From positions 37,595,381-37,659,380 of the forward strand of contig OY776131.1 of NCBI GenBank assembly GCA_963675135.1: DNA of 64,000 nt. Reading direction: 5' to 3'. The notes beneath the pieces are model-generated. The model saw only the letters and a program-made list of their open reading frames with translations. It did not search any database and was not told the origin of the DNA. Shown piece by piece: positions 36,072 to 47,200 of the stretch; within the stretch, counting starts at the first letter, position 1; every line of letters begins with the position of its first letter. This DNA comes from Galeopsis tetrahit (Eukaryota > Streptophyta > Magnoliopsida > Lamiales > Lamiaceae). A program made the translations under genes and the position numbers.

Positions 36072-36227
36072 ATTCACAATCAAAGTCGACCAAGGACAGT
36101 GAGTGGTCCTATAGCTACTACAACTGCTGCATCTAGTGGAGTACGAATAAATGCTCGTGAAGTTGAAGATCGTAGCAGCCAAAGATCAGATGTTGTTGAC
36201 TATTGCACCTCACCACCAACATTATAA
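36072..36227 (+). other. Possible captured exon inside the MULE
   Basis: After a TTATTTTTAG acceptor-like site, a frame stays open to a TAA: it reads NQSRPRTVSGPIATTT, then REVEDRSSQRSDVVDYC. Its base composition is coding-like against the AT-rich surroundings. It could be the last exon of a host gene caught by the element; I do not recognise the protein. Confidence 0.35.
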
Positions 36228-36896
36228 AGTCACACAACATGTGATCGTTATTTTATCTATATTTTAGGTCGTACTAGACGTGCCTTGTTATGACATCTTT
36301 TTTGATATGTCATGTTGACATCTTTCTTTTTGCATGTGTCATGCAGTGACAAAACTTATGATCAAATGTCTTGTAACAACGTCTTTATTTTGTAGGCAAT
36401 AAATACGGTCATTGCATTGTAATGACATTTTTATTTTGCAATAGTAGTGTGAATATTTGATGGGTGCATTCCTTCAAGTTATTATCAATTTATTTTTGGC
36501 GTCCTGTAAGACGAACCTTGCAAAAAATGATACCGGATAGATTTTTTTAAGTATGAGCTAAAATTGATGAAAATATGAAAAGTATGGGCTAGAATTGAAA
36601 AAATAAAAAATGTGGGCTAAAATTAATAAAAAATGAAAAGTATGGGCTAAAATTAATAAAAAATGAAAAGTATGGGATATATTAGATTATTTGGACAATT
36701 ACTAATTTTCATGTCAGCCGTCCACGTGGAATCCGACGTCCACATTAGACGGGCTTTACCGAAAAATGAGAACGGAGATGTTTTTAAGTACTAATTGAAA
36801 GTATGGGTATCATTTGGAGAAAAAAAAATAGTATGTGTTAGAATTGATAAAAAGGAAAAAGTATAGGCTATAATTGATTATTTGACCTAAAAAAAT

Positions 36897-37683
36897 TAAT
36901 ATCCATACCGTTTGATTGGTTTATATGGGCCACGCAAATAATTGTGACTCCCCGGAATAACCGCTGCTGGAATCTTGATTGATTATTCGGTAATGAGATT
37001 TATATAAAAAAACTAGTATCTCATTTTAATTAATTATCTTTTTTCCTATAATCATTTTACATTTTTTAGGTCAAATTATTCTAAAATTAGATAAAAAAAT
37101 CTAACGTTAAAACAATGTTTCTGGGTTGACGTAAATAATATTTTAAAAAAAAAAACTAAAAACTTTAAACACACCTAACAGGCTAAAACATTGTGCTAGT
37201 GCAACCATCCTTGGAAAAAATGTCTTGAATTTTTTTTTGGGTCTACAAAAAATGTGTTTATTCATAGTTAACTTTTGAATATTTTTTCTACTTTACTAAC
37301 AAGATTGAGTATCTACCAAATATATTTTTTACTTATTATATTAAATATATTCTTTATAATTAAAATATGATTATTTTAAAAACATATATAAAAAAAAGTA
37401 AGCACACTTTTGGTGGACAGAGGGAGTATTCAACAATTTAATTTAATTTTTATATTACTATTCATTTTAAATTTATATTTTTTCCTACACATCACTAAAT
37501 TCTCTTTATACATTACTAAATCTCTTTTACACTTTACTAAATTATTTAAAATATTCTCCTTATTTAAGTTCAGTACACCCAACTAAATTTATTATTCTTA
37601 AAAAATGAGACGATCAAAGTGTACACATAATCATTAGACGTAAAAAGTAATATATTTTAAATTTTACCTTGCGTGGATCTAAC
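36897..37683. other. Intergenic DNA with one Stowaway-like MITE
   Basis: No gene seen. A MITE-like block ends at 37426 (GGGAG before TA) and begins near 37230 with a decayed left end. Its middle (TTTTTTCTACTTTACTAACAAG) matches 18356-18584. Confidence 0.5.
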
Positions 37684-37695
37684 TAGGAGTGTAAG

Positions 37696-38245
37696 CAAGG
37701 ACGGAGCCACATAGGGCCCAGCGGGGGTAGTGGGCCCCCACCAATTTTTTTTTATTATTATATATATTTCTTCCGTTTTATAATTATTTGTATACTTTTT
37801 TTTTTATTTGAGACGTTTCAAAATTATTTGTACATTCATAATATGTAAATAATCTACAAAATTAATATTCCCACTACATCATTTTATTTTTAAAATTGTC
37901 ACTCATTTTAATCTACATTCTTTCCTACATCTCACTAATTTTTTTTAACACCTCATTAAATTTCTTTTATACCTCACTAAATCACCAAAAATACTTCTCA
38001 TTTATTTGACCCCACACCTTACTAAATTCACATTTCTTAAAAAGTGAACTTATCAACGTATTCAAGTCATTACGGGATGGAGGGAATATATTTTAAGTTA
38101 TACATTTGTCTAATAATTTTAACATCATTTCACCTATTATGAGTCGAAACAATCAAAATTTATAATGAATTAAATATAATATTATTTTGTCTTTATAGTA
38201 ATGTAAATCGGGCCCCCCAATCTAGAATTTCTGGCTCCGTCACTG
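37696..38245. mobile_element. Second hAT-like MITE nested in the first (550 bp)
   Basis: Ends CAAGGACGGAGCCA and, on the minus strand from the right, CAGTGACGGAGCCAGAAA, with an exact 8-bp TSD AGTGTAAG (37688-37695; 38246-38253) derived from the outer element's end. It is a relative of 45356-45861. It contains a further Stowaway-like block at about 37767-38086. Confidence 0.88.
37767..38086. mobile_element. Stowaway-like MITE, third nesting layer
   Basis: Left TTTCTTCCGTTTTATAATTA after TA; right, on the minus strand, TTCCCTCCATCCCGTAATGA before TA. The TIRs are degenerate but positioned as expected. Confidence 0.5.
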
Positions 38246-38726
38246 AGTGTAAGTGAGTCGAGCCTACTCGCGAGCTACTCGTGCTCGACTCGAAAAAAGA
38301 TCGAAATCGACTCGAAGTTAATCGAGTCGAGTTTCGAGCTACTCGAGTAGCTACCGAGTTCGAGTTCGAGCTCATACATACTCGGCTCGAAAGGCTCGCG
38401 AGCCTAATCGAGCTTGAACAATATTTACTATTTTGCCATTAATATATAATTTATATTTATATACGAGTAATCGAGTCGAGTCGAGCTCGAGTTTATTTTA
38501 GAAAAAAATATGTTTTAAAATTAATTTTGAAAATTATATAGGTAATCGAGTCGAGTCGAGCTCGAGTTTATCGAGTTTCTTATCGAGTCGAGCTCGATCT
38601 TCAAAATTTTAAGCTCGATCGAGTCAAGTCGAGTTTCGAGCTTCGAGTATTACAATCGAGTCGAGTTTCGAGCTCAGCACTACTCGACTCGACTCGACTC
38701 GGCTCGATTACACACCTAGATCTAAC

Positions 38727-40368
38727 AATAAATTTTTGTTTAGTGTGCCAAACAAAGAAGAAAAATGATGCTCCTCCATGGTCACAACTCACAAGTTCCA
38801 ACAATTTCATTTTCCACATTTGTGCTCTAAACGTGTCAAATTATTGTGGTTCGAATTTTGACCCACCACGAATTATTATACACAATTCAGATTAAAATGT
38901 GCTGTATATCGTTTTAAATCATGTATTAATTTTATTTAACATTCTGCAAAACTATTACTCTAATAATGTGTATTTTTCTCATTTAAACGAAATGTCTTCT
39001 AATTTGCAAATGAAAGATAAATGATTAATATGAATATAAAATTATCGCACCATACAAGTGATGTTTCATGTGCCTCTAAAAAAGAAAAGGTTAAAAAATG
39101 AATTAATATTAGGAGGTTTAGAATATTGAGACATTAATAGTGAATATTCCAGAAATTAATTAAATAAATTATGAAGCTTCGAGGAAACAGTAGACAAGGA
39201 GACAAAGTATGAACATGCATGCAAGTCAAAGAAATCACGCACTCACTTGTTTATGGGTAAAAGAAGAACATGTCGCACTCGCACATGCATGGACTCTTTC
39301 ATTTTCTTCCATTGGTCACCTTCATTTTGACTCAGTTTTCAGTGAAATTAATTTGTACGAAACTAAACTAATACTTTTTTTTTTTTTTTTTTAAAGGAAT
39401 GGGTTTACAAGATCCTAATAAAATAAAATTAAATACAACTTCACGCTAAAGATCTTGATATTCAAACCAATGCGTACACGGTATCACTGTCTCCTTCAAT
39501 CGTGAGAAGAAGAAAATCGAGTGTTCCCTTTACCTTAATATACGTCCTGATCTTCAACCTTTAATCGAGATAACCCACACTAAGGTGTTCTCATGTCAAG
39601 AATAGAAAACAAAAAAATAAGCAAAGTTTCACCAAATACCAGATCCAAGGACTCACGAGACGATCTCAACAGATCGAGCCCCATCTCCAAGCAAGAATTC
39701 CACAAACACAACAGAGTACCAACAGAGTCCCATAGAGGGGAAAAGCCACACAAGGCGAACAGAAACAACAGCAAAGATAAAGACTAAACTAGGAAAGCAT
39801 AAAAACTACCTAAAAAAAACAGTAAAAGGAAACAACGAAAAAAATACTCGAATGATCACCGTGGCTCCTTTAGGAATAATTTAAACGTTGCTCCCTAACA
39901 ACAAACGAAGAGATCTACATAAAATCGGAAAAGAAACTGAGTCGACCAATCGACGACGGCGGCTGCAGGAGCTTCCCGAATAAATATTATTAAAATATTA
40001 TTATTTAAGATAATTAATATTATTATAAATTATTATTATTCATATTTTTTATATTTTTATTAATATGTTAGTGAATTATTATATTATTTATATTATTAAA
40101 ATATTTTATTATTTTTATTGTTAGAATTAAATTTATAATTTATTTTTTAATAAATAATGTTATTATTATTTTTATAATTATAATTATTAATAATTATTGT
40201 TTGTTATTTTTTGGAAGTATAAATTAATGTTGTTAAAATTAAAAAATAATTTATGATAGAATATTTTTTAAGAAAACTCATATGAGAACTAAAATCATGG
40301 ATGTGAGCGGAATATGATCATTTCTAATATAAAAACATACTCTCTTCTTCATTCCTGTATATCAATTA
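38727..40368. other. Intergenic DNA, no gene seen
   Basis: Includes an 18-T run near 39375 and a less AT-rich block at about 39.40-39.97 kb that has no recognisable coding content; it might be an old LINE or retroelement piece. It is followed by TTATTA-rich DNA (40.0-40.2 kb). Confidence 0.45.
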
Positions 40369-40791
40369 CTAGTGTAAGACCCGCGTTTTACGCGGGGTTG
40401 AAATAAATTTATTAATTAAAAAATAATTTTTAAAACATGTATAGTTTGTAAATTTATTATTCTATTCAAAAATAAAAAATGAAATGTTATAGCAATATAT
40501 AGATTATATGTATAAAAAAATATACTCGAATAGAGAACATTAACCTTATCCTCAAAATACTTATTTGTACCAAAGTTATCAAATACATAAGAATAAATAT
40601 TGTCAACTACAGTATACCAATTACTGGATTACGTGCATTCAAAATATGTAAAATTTAAATTATTCTTAAGAAAATCAATCCTCACTAAGATCACCATCTT
40701 CAACTTTTAAAATTCAACTATCTCGTTGGAAGTGTTGTTATCGTTAGAATTTCTAGTCTGCAACATAATGTTCCTCATTAGTTTTAGTACC

Positions 40792-41030
40792 TTACAATGT
40801 TTTCATAAATAGAGAGATGTAATGGTAGGGTAAACTATAACTTATTGATCTAGAACCCTTAGGTATAATAGGTAGAATGTGTTTAATATCTCCACCAAGA
40901 TCGACTGTCTTTCCTCCAAAAGACAAATCAGACGTCCAAACATCAAAACTTCTAATTATGTCTTTTAGACTTTGCAAATTAAAATATGTTATACATCAGC
41001 GCCTCATCCCATATTATCAGTTTTATCTTT
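40792..41030 (-). pseudogene. Helitron helicase (Pif1-like) remnant
   Basis: The minus strand encodes SLKDIIRSF then FGGKTVDLGGDIKHILPIIP followed by KGSR, closely matching the conserved plant Helitron helicase stretch (FGGK.VVLGGDFRQILPVIPKGSR). Upstream in the element direction a degraded match to the preceding motif (WDE-like) may be present. Only about 60 residues are open. Confidence 0.8.
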
Positions 41031-41290
41031 AGTATAAGAGTTGATAAATGAGTACTATTAGGCTTCCTCCGTCCCTCAAAAATTTTCACACTTGCAATAT
41101 TTTGATGTCGCATACCAATTTGTACACTAAAAAAAAAAAAGCATTGTCATAAGTCATAACTTCCACCCTCAAAATATACACACATTTACTCATTACTTTT
41201 TAAACTCAATCTACATTTTTGTTTACTGATCATAAAATTTTATAAAACTAAAACGTATCACACTCCTCTATATATAGCTGCAAGTATTTC

Positions 41291-41386
41291 TTTCATGAAT
41301 GAGTGCATTATGTCGTAGAGAAATATCTTTGTACGATAATACTTCATTTTTTTCATGAATGAGTGCATTATGTCGTAGAGAAATAT
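41291..41386. repeat. 36-bp direct repeat, 60-bp spacing
   Basis: TTTCATGAATGAGTGCATTA and the 16 bases after it occur at 41291 and again at 41351. Confidence 0.85.
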
Positions 41387-44280
41387 AAAATAATAGTATT
41401 AAATTTAAGTAGTTATTTATGTATTTTTATACCTGGTGGGTTTATATATTTAAAAAATTCAAACAGTAAAAGATAAAATATAGAGTAACAAATACTTTAT
41501 AAATAAATAAAAAAATCAAAATCCAAAGCCCTTGAACAATGTAAGAAATATTCATTTTGATAGTACTGTTGTATCATGCTACCCACTGTCCAAGTCTAAT
41601 TAAGATATCTCTACACAATAAATTGCACCTGCAAGTTCATTGATAGTAAGATGAGTTACTAATTACAAATCAACGTAGTAGATAGACAAACATAAGATTT
41701 GAACTTAAAAAAAATATTGAAGAAGACAATTTAGAGGGAAAAAATGCTACTTTATGCTTTATACAATAATATCATTTATCATCTAACTCCTCTCAATTTT
41801 AGTGTCCACGTCAACTTTATACTCAACACCATTCATATTTGTTGCGCATAAGCATAGTCAATTTTCACTTCCAGTCTTAAACATTATTAAGAGTCGAACC
41901 ACACTGGAAATTGAAATAAATATTTCACAAAATAAAAAACTGGATTAGAGTGTGGCCAAATTTATTAAATTACAGTAAAAAAAATGTCATCCCCAACAAA
42001 GGTTGAGCTAGCAAACTCACGAAATTAAATTTCATTTGCTAGTATTACTACATAATATTATCTGAAAGAGGTGTATGTCCAACAAAAAAACTTTAGGGAA
42101 ACTTGCTTCATTTTTATTTATTTATTTTACCTTTTTTCATTAAGATTAACAGAAGAAAAACCACATAATAAAAGAAGAAAACATAACAGTATGAGAATAT
42201 GAACAATATTTACATCATTTCTAGAGAGTGAATATAAAAAAATCAAGCATTTACATATCTCACCAATACAATATTTACATAATTTATTACTGTCAAATTC
42301 TCTTATACAATTGAGTGTATAGATACATTTGAATTTTAATATTCAACTTATCTTTGGATCAACATTTGACTAAATTTATTGGAGTCCAATTTCAATTGTA
42401 TAATCAATTGAACTCAAATATCACTCATTATTATTTAACGTAAATTAATAAATGACATTGATGTAAAAAAGTAAAGTGTCATGAATCATGACATATTTCT
42501 CAATGACAAAAGAACTTCTATTCTTAACCACAATTTATTAATTAACATAAATTGTGGCAAACATTCTTATCCATAAATTATGACAAATATTTATTACTTA
42601 TTTAATTAATATAAAATTCGGTGGCATAATATTGGCCACATTAATTATTACTATCAATTAAAATTTCATGATTAATTTAATTTCACAATTAAGTTATAGA
42701 AACCTTTACGTTATTGGATTGATATACAATCTAAATTGGGACTATATAAATTAGTGCACCGAATTTTTCCCACACTAATTAATGACAACTAATAGTACTA
42801 ATTTTATATTTATCCCACAAAAGTAATTAATTAGTGTCACCAATTTTTTGTTGATGGTATGTCGTATAATTCAGTTTCAAATTCTATAATATATTTTTTT
42901 TTTTTACAGAAAATTCTATATTAATTAACAATTAACTTTTATCTTTTACTAATTCTGTTAATCATGAGAATACTTTTATTTTATCTGATAATATTTATTT
43001 TTATTATTTTATACTTCGTAATATGTTTTTTAATATTTTAAAATCTATTTATAAATTGAAAGTCATATGAATCAATTAACACAATGACATGAAATTTATT
43101 AACGTAAATTAAAGTAAATTAAAACTAAATTCATTTATTACTTATTGGGTGGCATTAACATATTTTTTTAATGACAAATAACATAAATTGTGATAAAGAT
43201 TATATTCATTTATTTCATATGGAGAACTTAAATTGTGGCAAATATTTATTAATTAACGTAAATTTCGGTTGAATGTAGAAAAAAAAATTGAATGTTGCCA
43301 AAATATATGTTGCATATCATAAGATTTAAAACATATCCCATAAATGATTTATTACACTATCCCAAAAATGATTATGTAGGTAAATATATACTCCATCGAA
43401 AGATTTAAATTATTTAATATAAAAAAAATATGTAAATGTTGCCAACAAAATAAAAAAATTACAACACAAATTAAACAAAATGGGTTGATATTCTTCAATC
43501 AAAGTATGCTATTATTACATTTGACATTATTTGTCTACAATTCTTCATCCAAATTGAATTAAATTTGATATTCTTTCATCAAATCCAATAAAATCCTTCT
43601 TTGTAGATCAATGGAGAAAACTCAAGAGAGATTAAAATCCTTCTTGACAAAATCCTTTATAAGTGATGAACGGGATAAATTACAGGAGATGACAAAATCG
43701 AGAGAATCGAGTGAGATTTAAAATGGATGGTCGAAAAATTTTCTAGGCAAACGACCGGAAAAAATTGATCGGCGAAATTCGGAGAAGACAAAGTTGAGAG
43801 ATTAAAACTTGAGTGGTTAAAATGAGAAAATGTTGAGGTTTATATAGGAGTAATGAATAAGGATGTAAGGTTGAGATTCAAAGTTAGAGTGGAGGGTTGG
43901 GATTAAAACATAAAATTGAAAATGAATGAGAGTTGAGAATTTTTTAAATGGAGAGATTTTAAGAAGTGTTTGATGTAGAAGAAATGTGGTGGTGACATGT
44001 GACACTTTAGAAGTTTGCAAATATATAAATATAGATGTCCTTATGATTAAATATTTTTGTCGTTTAAGTTTTCGCACTATCAAAATTATCATCATTACCT
44101 AACATATTATCATTCTCTGACCGGATGACTTACCCTTGTTTAATGGTAAAATGACTAAATTATAGAGAATCACTCTCAAAATTAAAAAAATTAGAGGAAA
44201 AAATCCAAAACGAGCTTAAGAAAAAAAAATCCCTTAAATATAAGGGTAGGTTGTGCACTCGAGTCCAGTAAATTTAGTTA

Positions 44281-44650
44281 ATTTTGATGTTCCACTTTTT
44301 AGTTATGTGACTTACACTTTTTGATAAACAATGTTGTACTTTTCTATTGTAGTGTCCTACACTTTACAATAATATTTTTATTTATAGTGACTTACACTTT
44401 TTAGTAATATTGTGTTACACTTTTTGATAAATGGTGTTGCACTTTTCTATTGTACTAGTGTCCTACCCTTTACAATAATATTTTTATTTATAATGACTCA
44501 CACTTTTTAGTAAATATTGTGTTGCACTTTTTAGTTATATGAACTTACACTTTTTAGTAATATTATGTTTCACTTCAGTTACATTAATTTACTCTTTTTA
44601 GTAATATTGTGTGTTACTTTTTAGTTATATTTACTTACACTTTTTAATAA
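44281..44650. repeat. ACTTACACTTTTT(A/G) degenerate tandem array
   Basis: Repeats of the type GACTTACACTTTTTAGTAATA alternate with TGTTGCACTTTTC. Two larger units of about 120-125 bp (from near 44.32 and 44.44 kb) share TTGTAC.TTTTCTATTGTA and CTTTACAATAATATTTTTAT. Confidence 0.75.
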
Positions 44651-45355
44651 ATAAAAAAATTAAAAAAAAGTCGAAAAAAAAGAACAACAAAAAAAATGAA
44701 AAGAAAGAGGATAAAACTATAAAACATGGAAAAAAAATTATATGCTAAAAATAGGAAAAAACTATATACAAAAAAAAAAAGAAAAAATCAGGCTGAGAAA
44801 AAGCCCAAAAAAAGAGAAAAAAAATAAGAAAAAGCGAAAAAAAAAATTCTATATTTTAGACTAAACCTAAATATAATTCCTAAATTTTGAAAAACCCAAC
44901 CAAACACCCCAAAGAGTGGGGGGCCAAAACTAACTCGGGGTCAAGCCGTGAAGGGCACGTCCGCAATTTCAGAAGTTCTAACGGATGAAATAACGTATGC
45001 TATTGCGTAATGTCACCTTGTGGACGTCAATGCTATTTTAGATTTCAGTTTATAAAAAAGATTTTTAGCCTTTTATTTTCTTCTTCTTTTTCTTTATTTT
45101 CTTCTTCTTTTCCTTTGTTTTGTTTTAAAGTACAACTTTACACACATATATACACATACACGTTTCATTCATTTAATGAAAATACAGTAGTGTTCTTGCA
45201 ACTTTATTTATTCACGAATTTTAATAGATATTAATAATTTCTTTAAAAAATACATGTGTAAAATAAACATGTACTAGCAGATAAAAAATAAATATTTTCA
45301 TTTATGTATATATCAAATATGAACAACTAAAAAAGAAAAAAAATGTACATTAAGT

Positions 45356-45861
45356 CAGTGACGAACCCAGAAATTTTCGGTAGGGGGGTCCGATTAATAT
45401 TATTATAAAAAAAAAAAATATGTACTCATTATTTTCATCAAAATTTCACATTATAAAATTTTCAATACGGCACATTCCATTAAATTAAATTGATCGGATA
45501 AGTTGACTTTTGCTATGTTTTGGTACAAGTTAATACTCCCTCCATCCTGTGATAAGTTGCACATTTTAATCTATTCACTTTAAAAAATAATTGAATTTAG
45601 TGTGTAGAGTCAAATTAAAAATCGTATTTTGTGTGATTTGATAAGGTGTAAAATGTAGACCCAAAATGAGTAACGATTTTAAAATAAAATTACGTTCGGA
45701 TATATATTAATTTTGTGAATTATTTTTATATGAGAAGTGTGCAAATAATTATAAAATAGAGTATTAATTTTAATATGTGTGAAATTACCAAAATACCCCT
45801 AATAAATTTAGGAAATTAGTGGGGGGCCCACGGCCCCGGGCATCATGTAGTTCCGTTACTG
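45356..45861. mobile_element. hAT-like MITE (506 bp) with nested Stowaway
   Basis: Starts CAGTGACGAACCCAGAAA and ends ...AGTTCCGTTACTG, flanked by an exact 8-bp TSD CATTAAGT (45348-45355; 45862-45869). Same family as 37696-38245. An inner block at 45536-45761 starts CTCCCTCCATCC after TA and ends with its degenerate inverse. Confidence 0.88.
45536..45761. mobile_element. Stowaway-like MITE inside the hAT element
   Basis: Left CTCCCTCCATCCTGTGATAAG after TA. The right end on the minus strand is CTCTATTTTATAATTATTTGC with TA outside. TIR similarity is moderate. Confidence 0.55.
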
Positions 45862-46506
45862 CATTAAGTGTAAACGAGAAAATATAAATTTACATTGTAG
45901 ACTGTAGACTGTAGAGAATCAAAATCATCCTTAACAAGAAAAGAATTGTAAGTTGACAGAAAAATACTAAGCAAGTAAGGTAAGTTATATTATGACAAAA
46001 GCATGTGAATGATAATACAAAAGGTTTTACAGAAAGGGCAAATGAATTATTTCTCATAATATAAATGTGGATTATATGGAAGAGTTGGTAATTAATTGGT
46101 TAAGATTGCAGTAACCTATTTAGGAGAGGTTTGTTTTTTTTGGAATGTTACTCCACCACCGCTCAAATAAAAACAATAATTATCTTGATTGATTATGGTG
46201 ATTTACTCATAAGACCATATCCAAAATAATTTAATTAATTTAATTGCTCATATACCATACCTCAATAATAAACACATCAAAATTTGTCAATGTCAATGAG
46301 TGGGGTGAATATTTATTTTAAAATGCTAAGAGTAAGTATAGTGTGACACAATGTGTTCCACCATGCTATTGACATATTAGAATGAGATCTTGTGTTTCAA
46401 TTTTGATATTTTACATTTTATTCAATTATATGTATGATTGTCTGTCAAAAAAAAAACTATATGTATGATTGAGATGTATCATATTAAAAAATAATTAACG
46501 GTATAT

Positions 46507-46640
46507 AATATTGAGAGCGGCACATGTTAAAAATTCAATAAAATGTAATATCAGTAGAACAGAGGAATCGAATCGATATTGAGAGCGACACATGTTAAAA
46601 ATTCAATAAAATGTAATACCAGTGAAACAGAGGAATAAAA
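46507..46640. repeat. 68-bp tandem duplication
   Basis: Two copies of a TATTGAGAGCG.CACATGTTAA unit, the second starting 68 bp after the first, with a few mismatches. Confidence 0.85.
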
Positions 46641-47020
46641 TCGGAGAATGAATATCAAGACCATTGATATCAATAAATTTTAAAATTTATAAAAAGTGAT
46701 AATAAATTTTTAATACATAAATTTAATAAAACAATTTGAACAAAATTATTTAGTATGATATTTTCTAAAATTATTGATTTTTTCCAATATTGGACAAATA
46801 CTATTTTCCTCAATACCAATATAGGAGATACAAAAGTTAGAGATATTTTTTAATATTTTCGTCAACAATATTGGTCTGAAAAACAAAATTTGATTAGATT
46901 ATTTGAATATCGGTAAGCGTATCAGCTTTTGGATTTGGACAAGTTTGTCGAAAGAAAGAGCAAGGAAGGTGCATTTGGGCCCTCCATCGACACGCGGCTA
47001 CTCTACACCGATTAACTGCC

Positions 47021-47200
47021 TTCATCAAATAATCATACACCGTCTATCGACAAATTTAATTCAATAAAAAAATAGCCCAAAAAACGGTTGTAATTTTACA
47101 GTGGTGATTTGCTTTCATCAAAGAATCATACACCGCCTATCCATAAATTTAATTCAATAAAAAATTAGCTAAAAAACTTTTGTAATTTTACAGTAGTTGC
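47021..47200. repeat. About 93-bp tandem duplication
   Basis: TTCATCAAA.AATCATACACC recurs at 47021 and 47114, with the following AAATTTAATTCAATAAAAAA and TTGTAATTTTACAGT also repeated in order. Confidence 0.8.

Larger units (their letters stand above)
35019..36887. mobile_element. MULE-like element with ~335-bp TIRs (1,869 bp)
   Basis: Left arm (35019-~35350) and right arm (~36551-36887) are long inverted repeats, starting GGCCAAATACTTAATTATAGCC and, on the minus strand from the right, GGTCAAATAATCAATTATAGCC. Both arms contain repeated CCCATACTTTTCATTTT units and a GC-rich island (CCGTC.GATGTGGACGTCG). A perfect 9-bp TSD, TAAAAAAAT, flanks it (35010-35018, 36888-36896). Long TIRs with a 9-bp TSD are the Mutator-like hallmark. 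No transposase was seen. A Stowaway MITE is nested at 35604-35895. Confidence 0.85.
37684..38718. mobile_element. hAT-like GAGTCGAG element, interrupted
   Basis: Left end TAGGAGTGTAAG, right end (minus strand) TAGGTGTGTAATCGAGCCGAG. An exact 8-bp TSD, GATCTAAC, flanks it at 37676-37683 and 38719-38726. The interior is dominated by GAGTCGAG/CTCGACTC repeats. An 8-bp TSD with short TIRs indicates hAT. Without the inner insertion it is about 477 bp. No transposase is present. Confidence 0.85.
40369..44035 (-). mobile_element. Decayed Helitron, 3.67 kb
   Basis: Read on the minus strand: the 5' end is TCTATATTTATATATTTGC after an A (44035), and the 3' end is a hairpin CCCGCGTAAAACGCGGG, then TCTTACA, then CTAG before T (40369). 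TC...CTRR ends with a GC hairpin about 10 nt from the 3' terminus and insertion between A and T are Helitron hallmarks. A Pif1-type helicase remnant lies near the 3' end, the expected position. No Rep domain was recognised. Confidence 0.8.

Noticed and set aside
39580..39787. Overlapping 64-aa frames on both strands near 39.6-39.8 kb
   Set aside because: No domain, no splice context, both strands open; most likely decayed repeat DNA.
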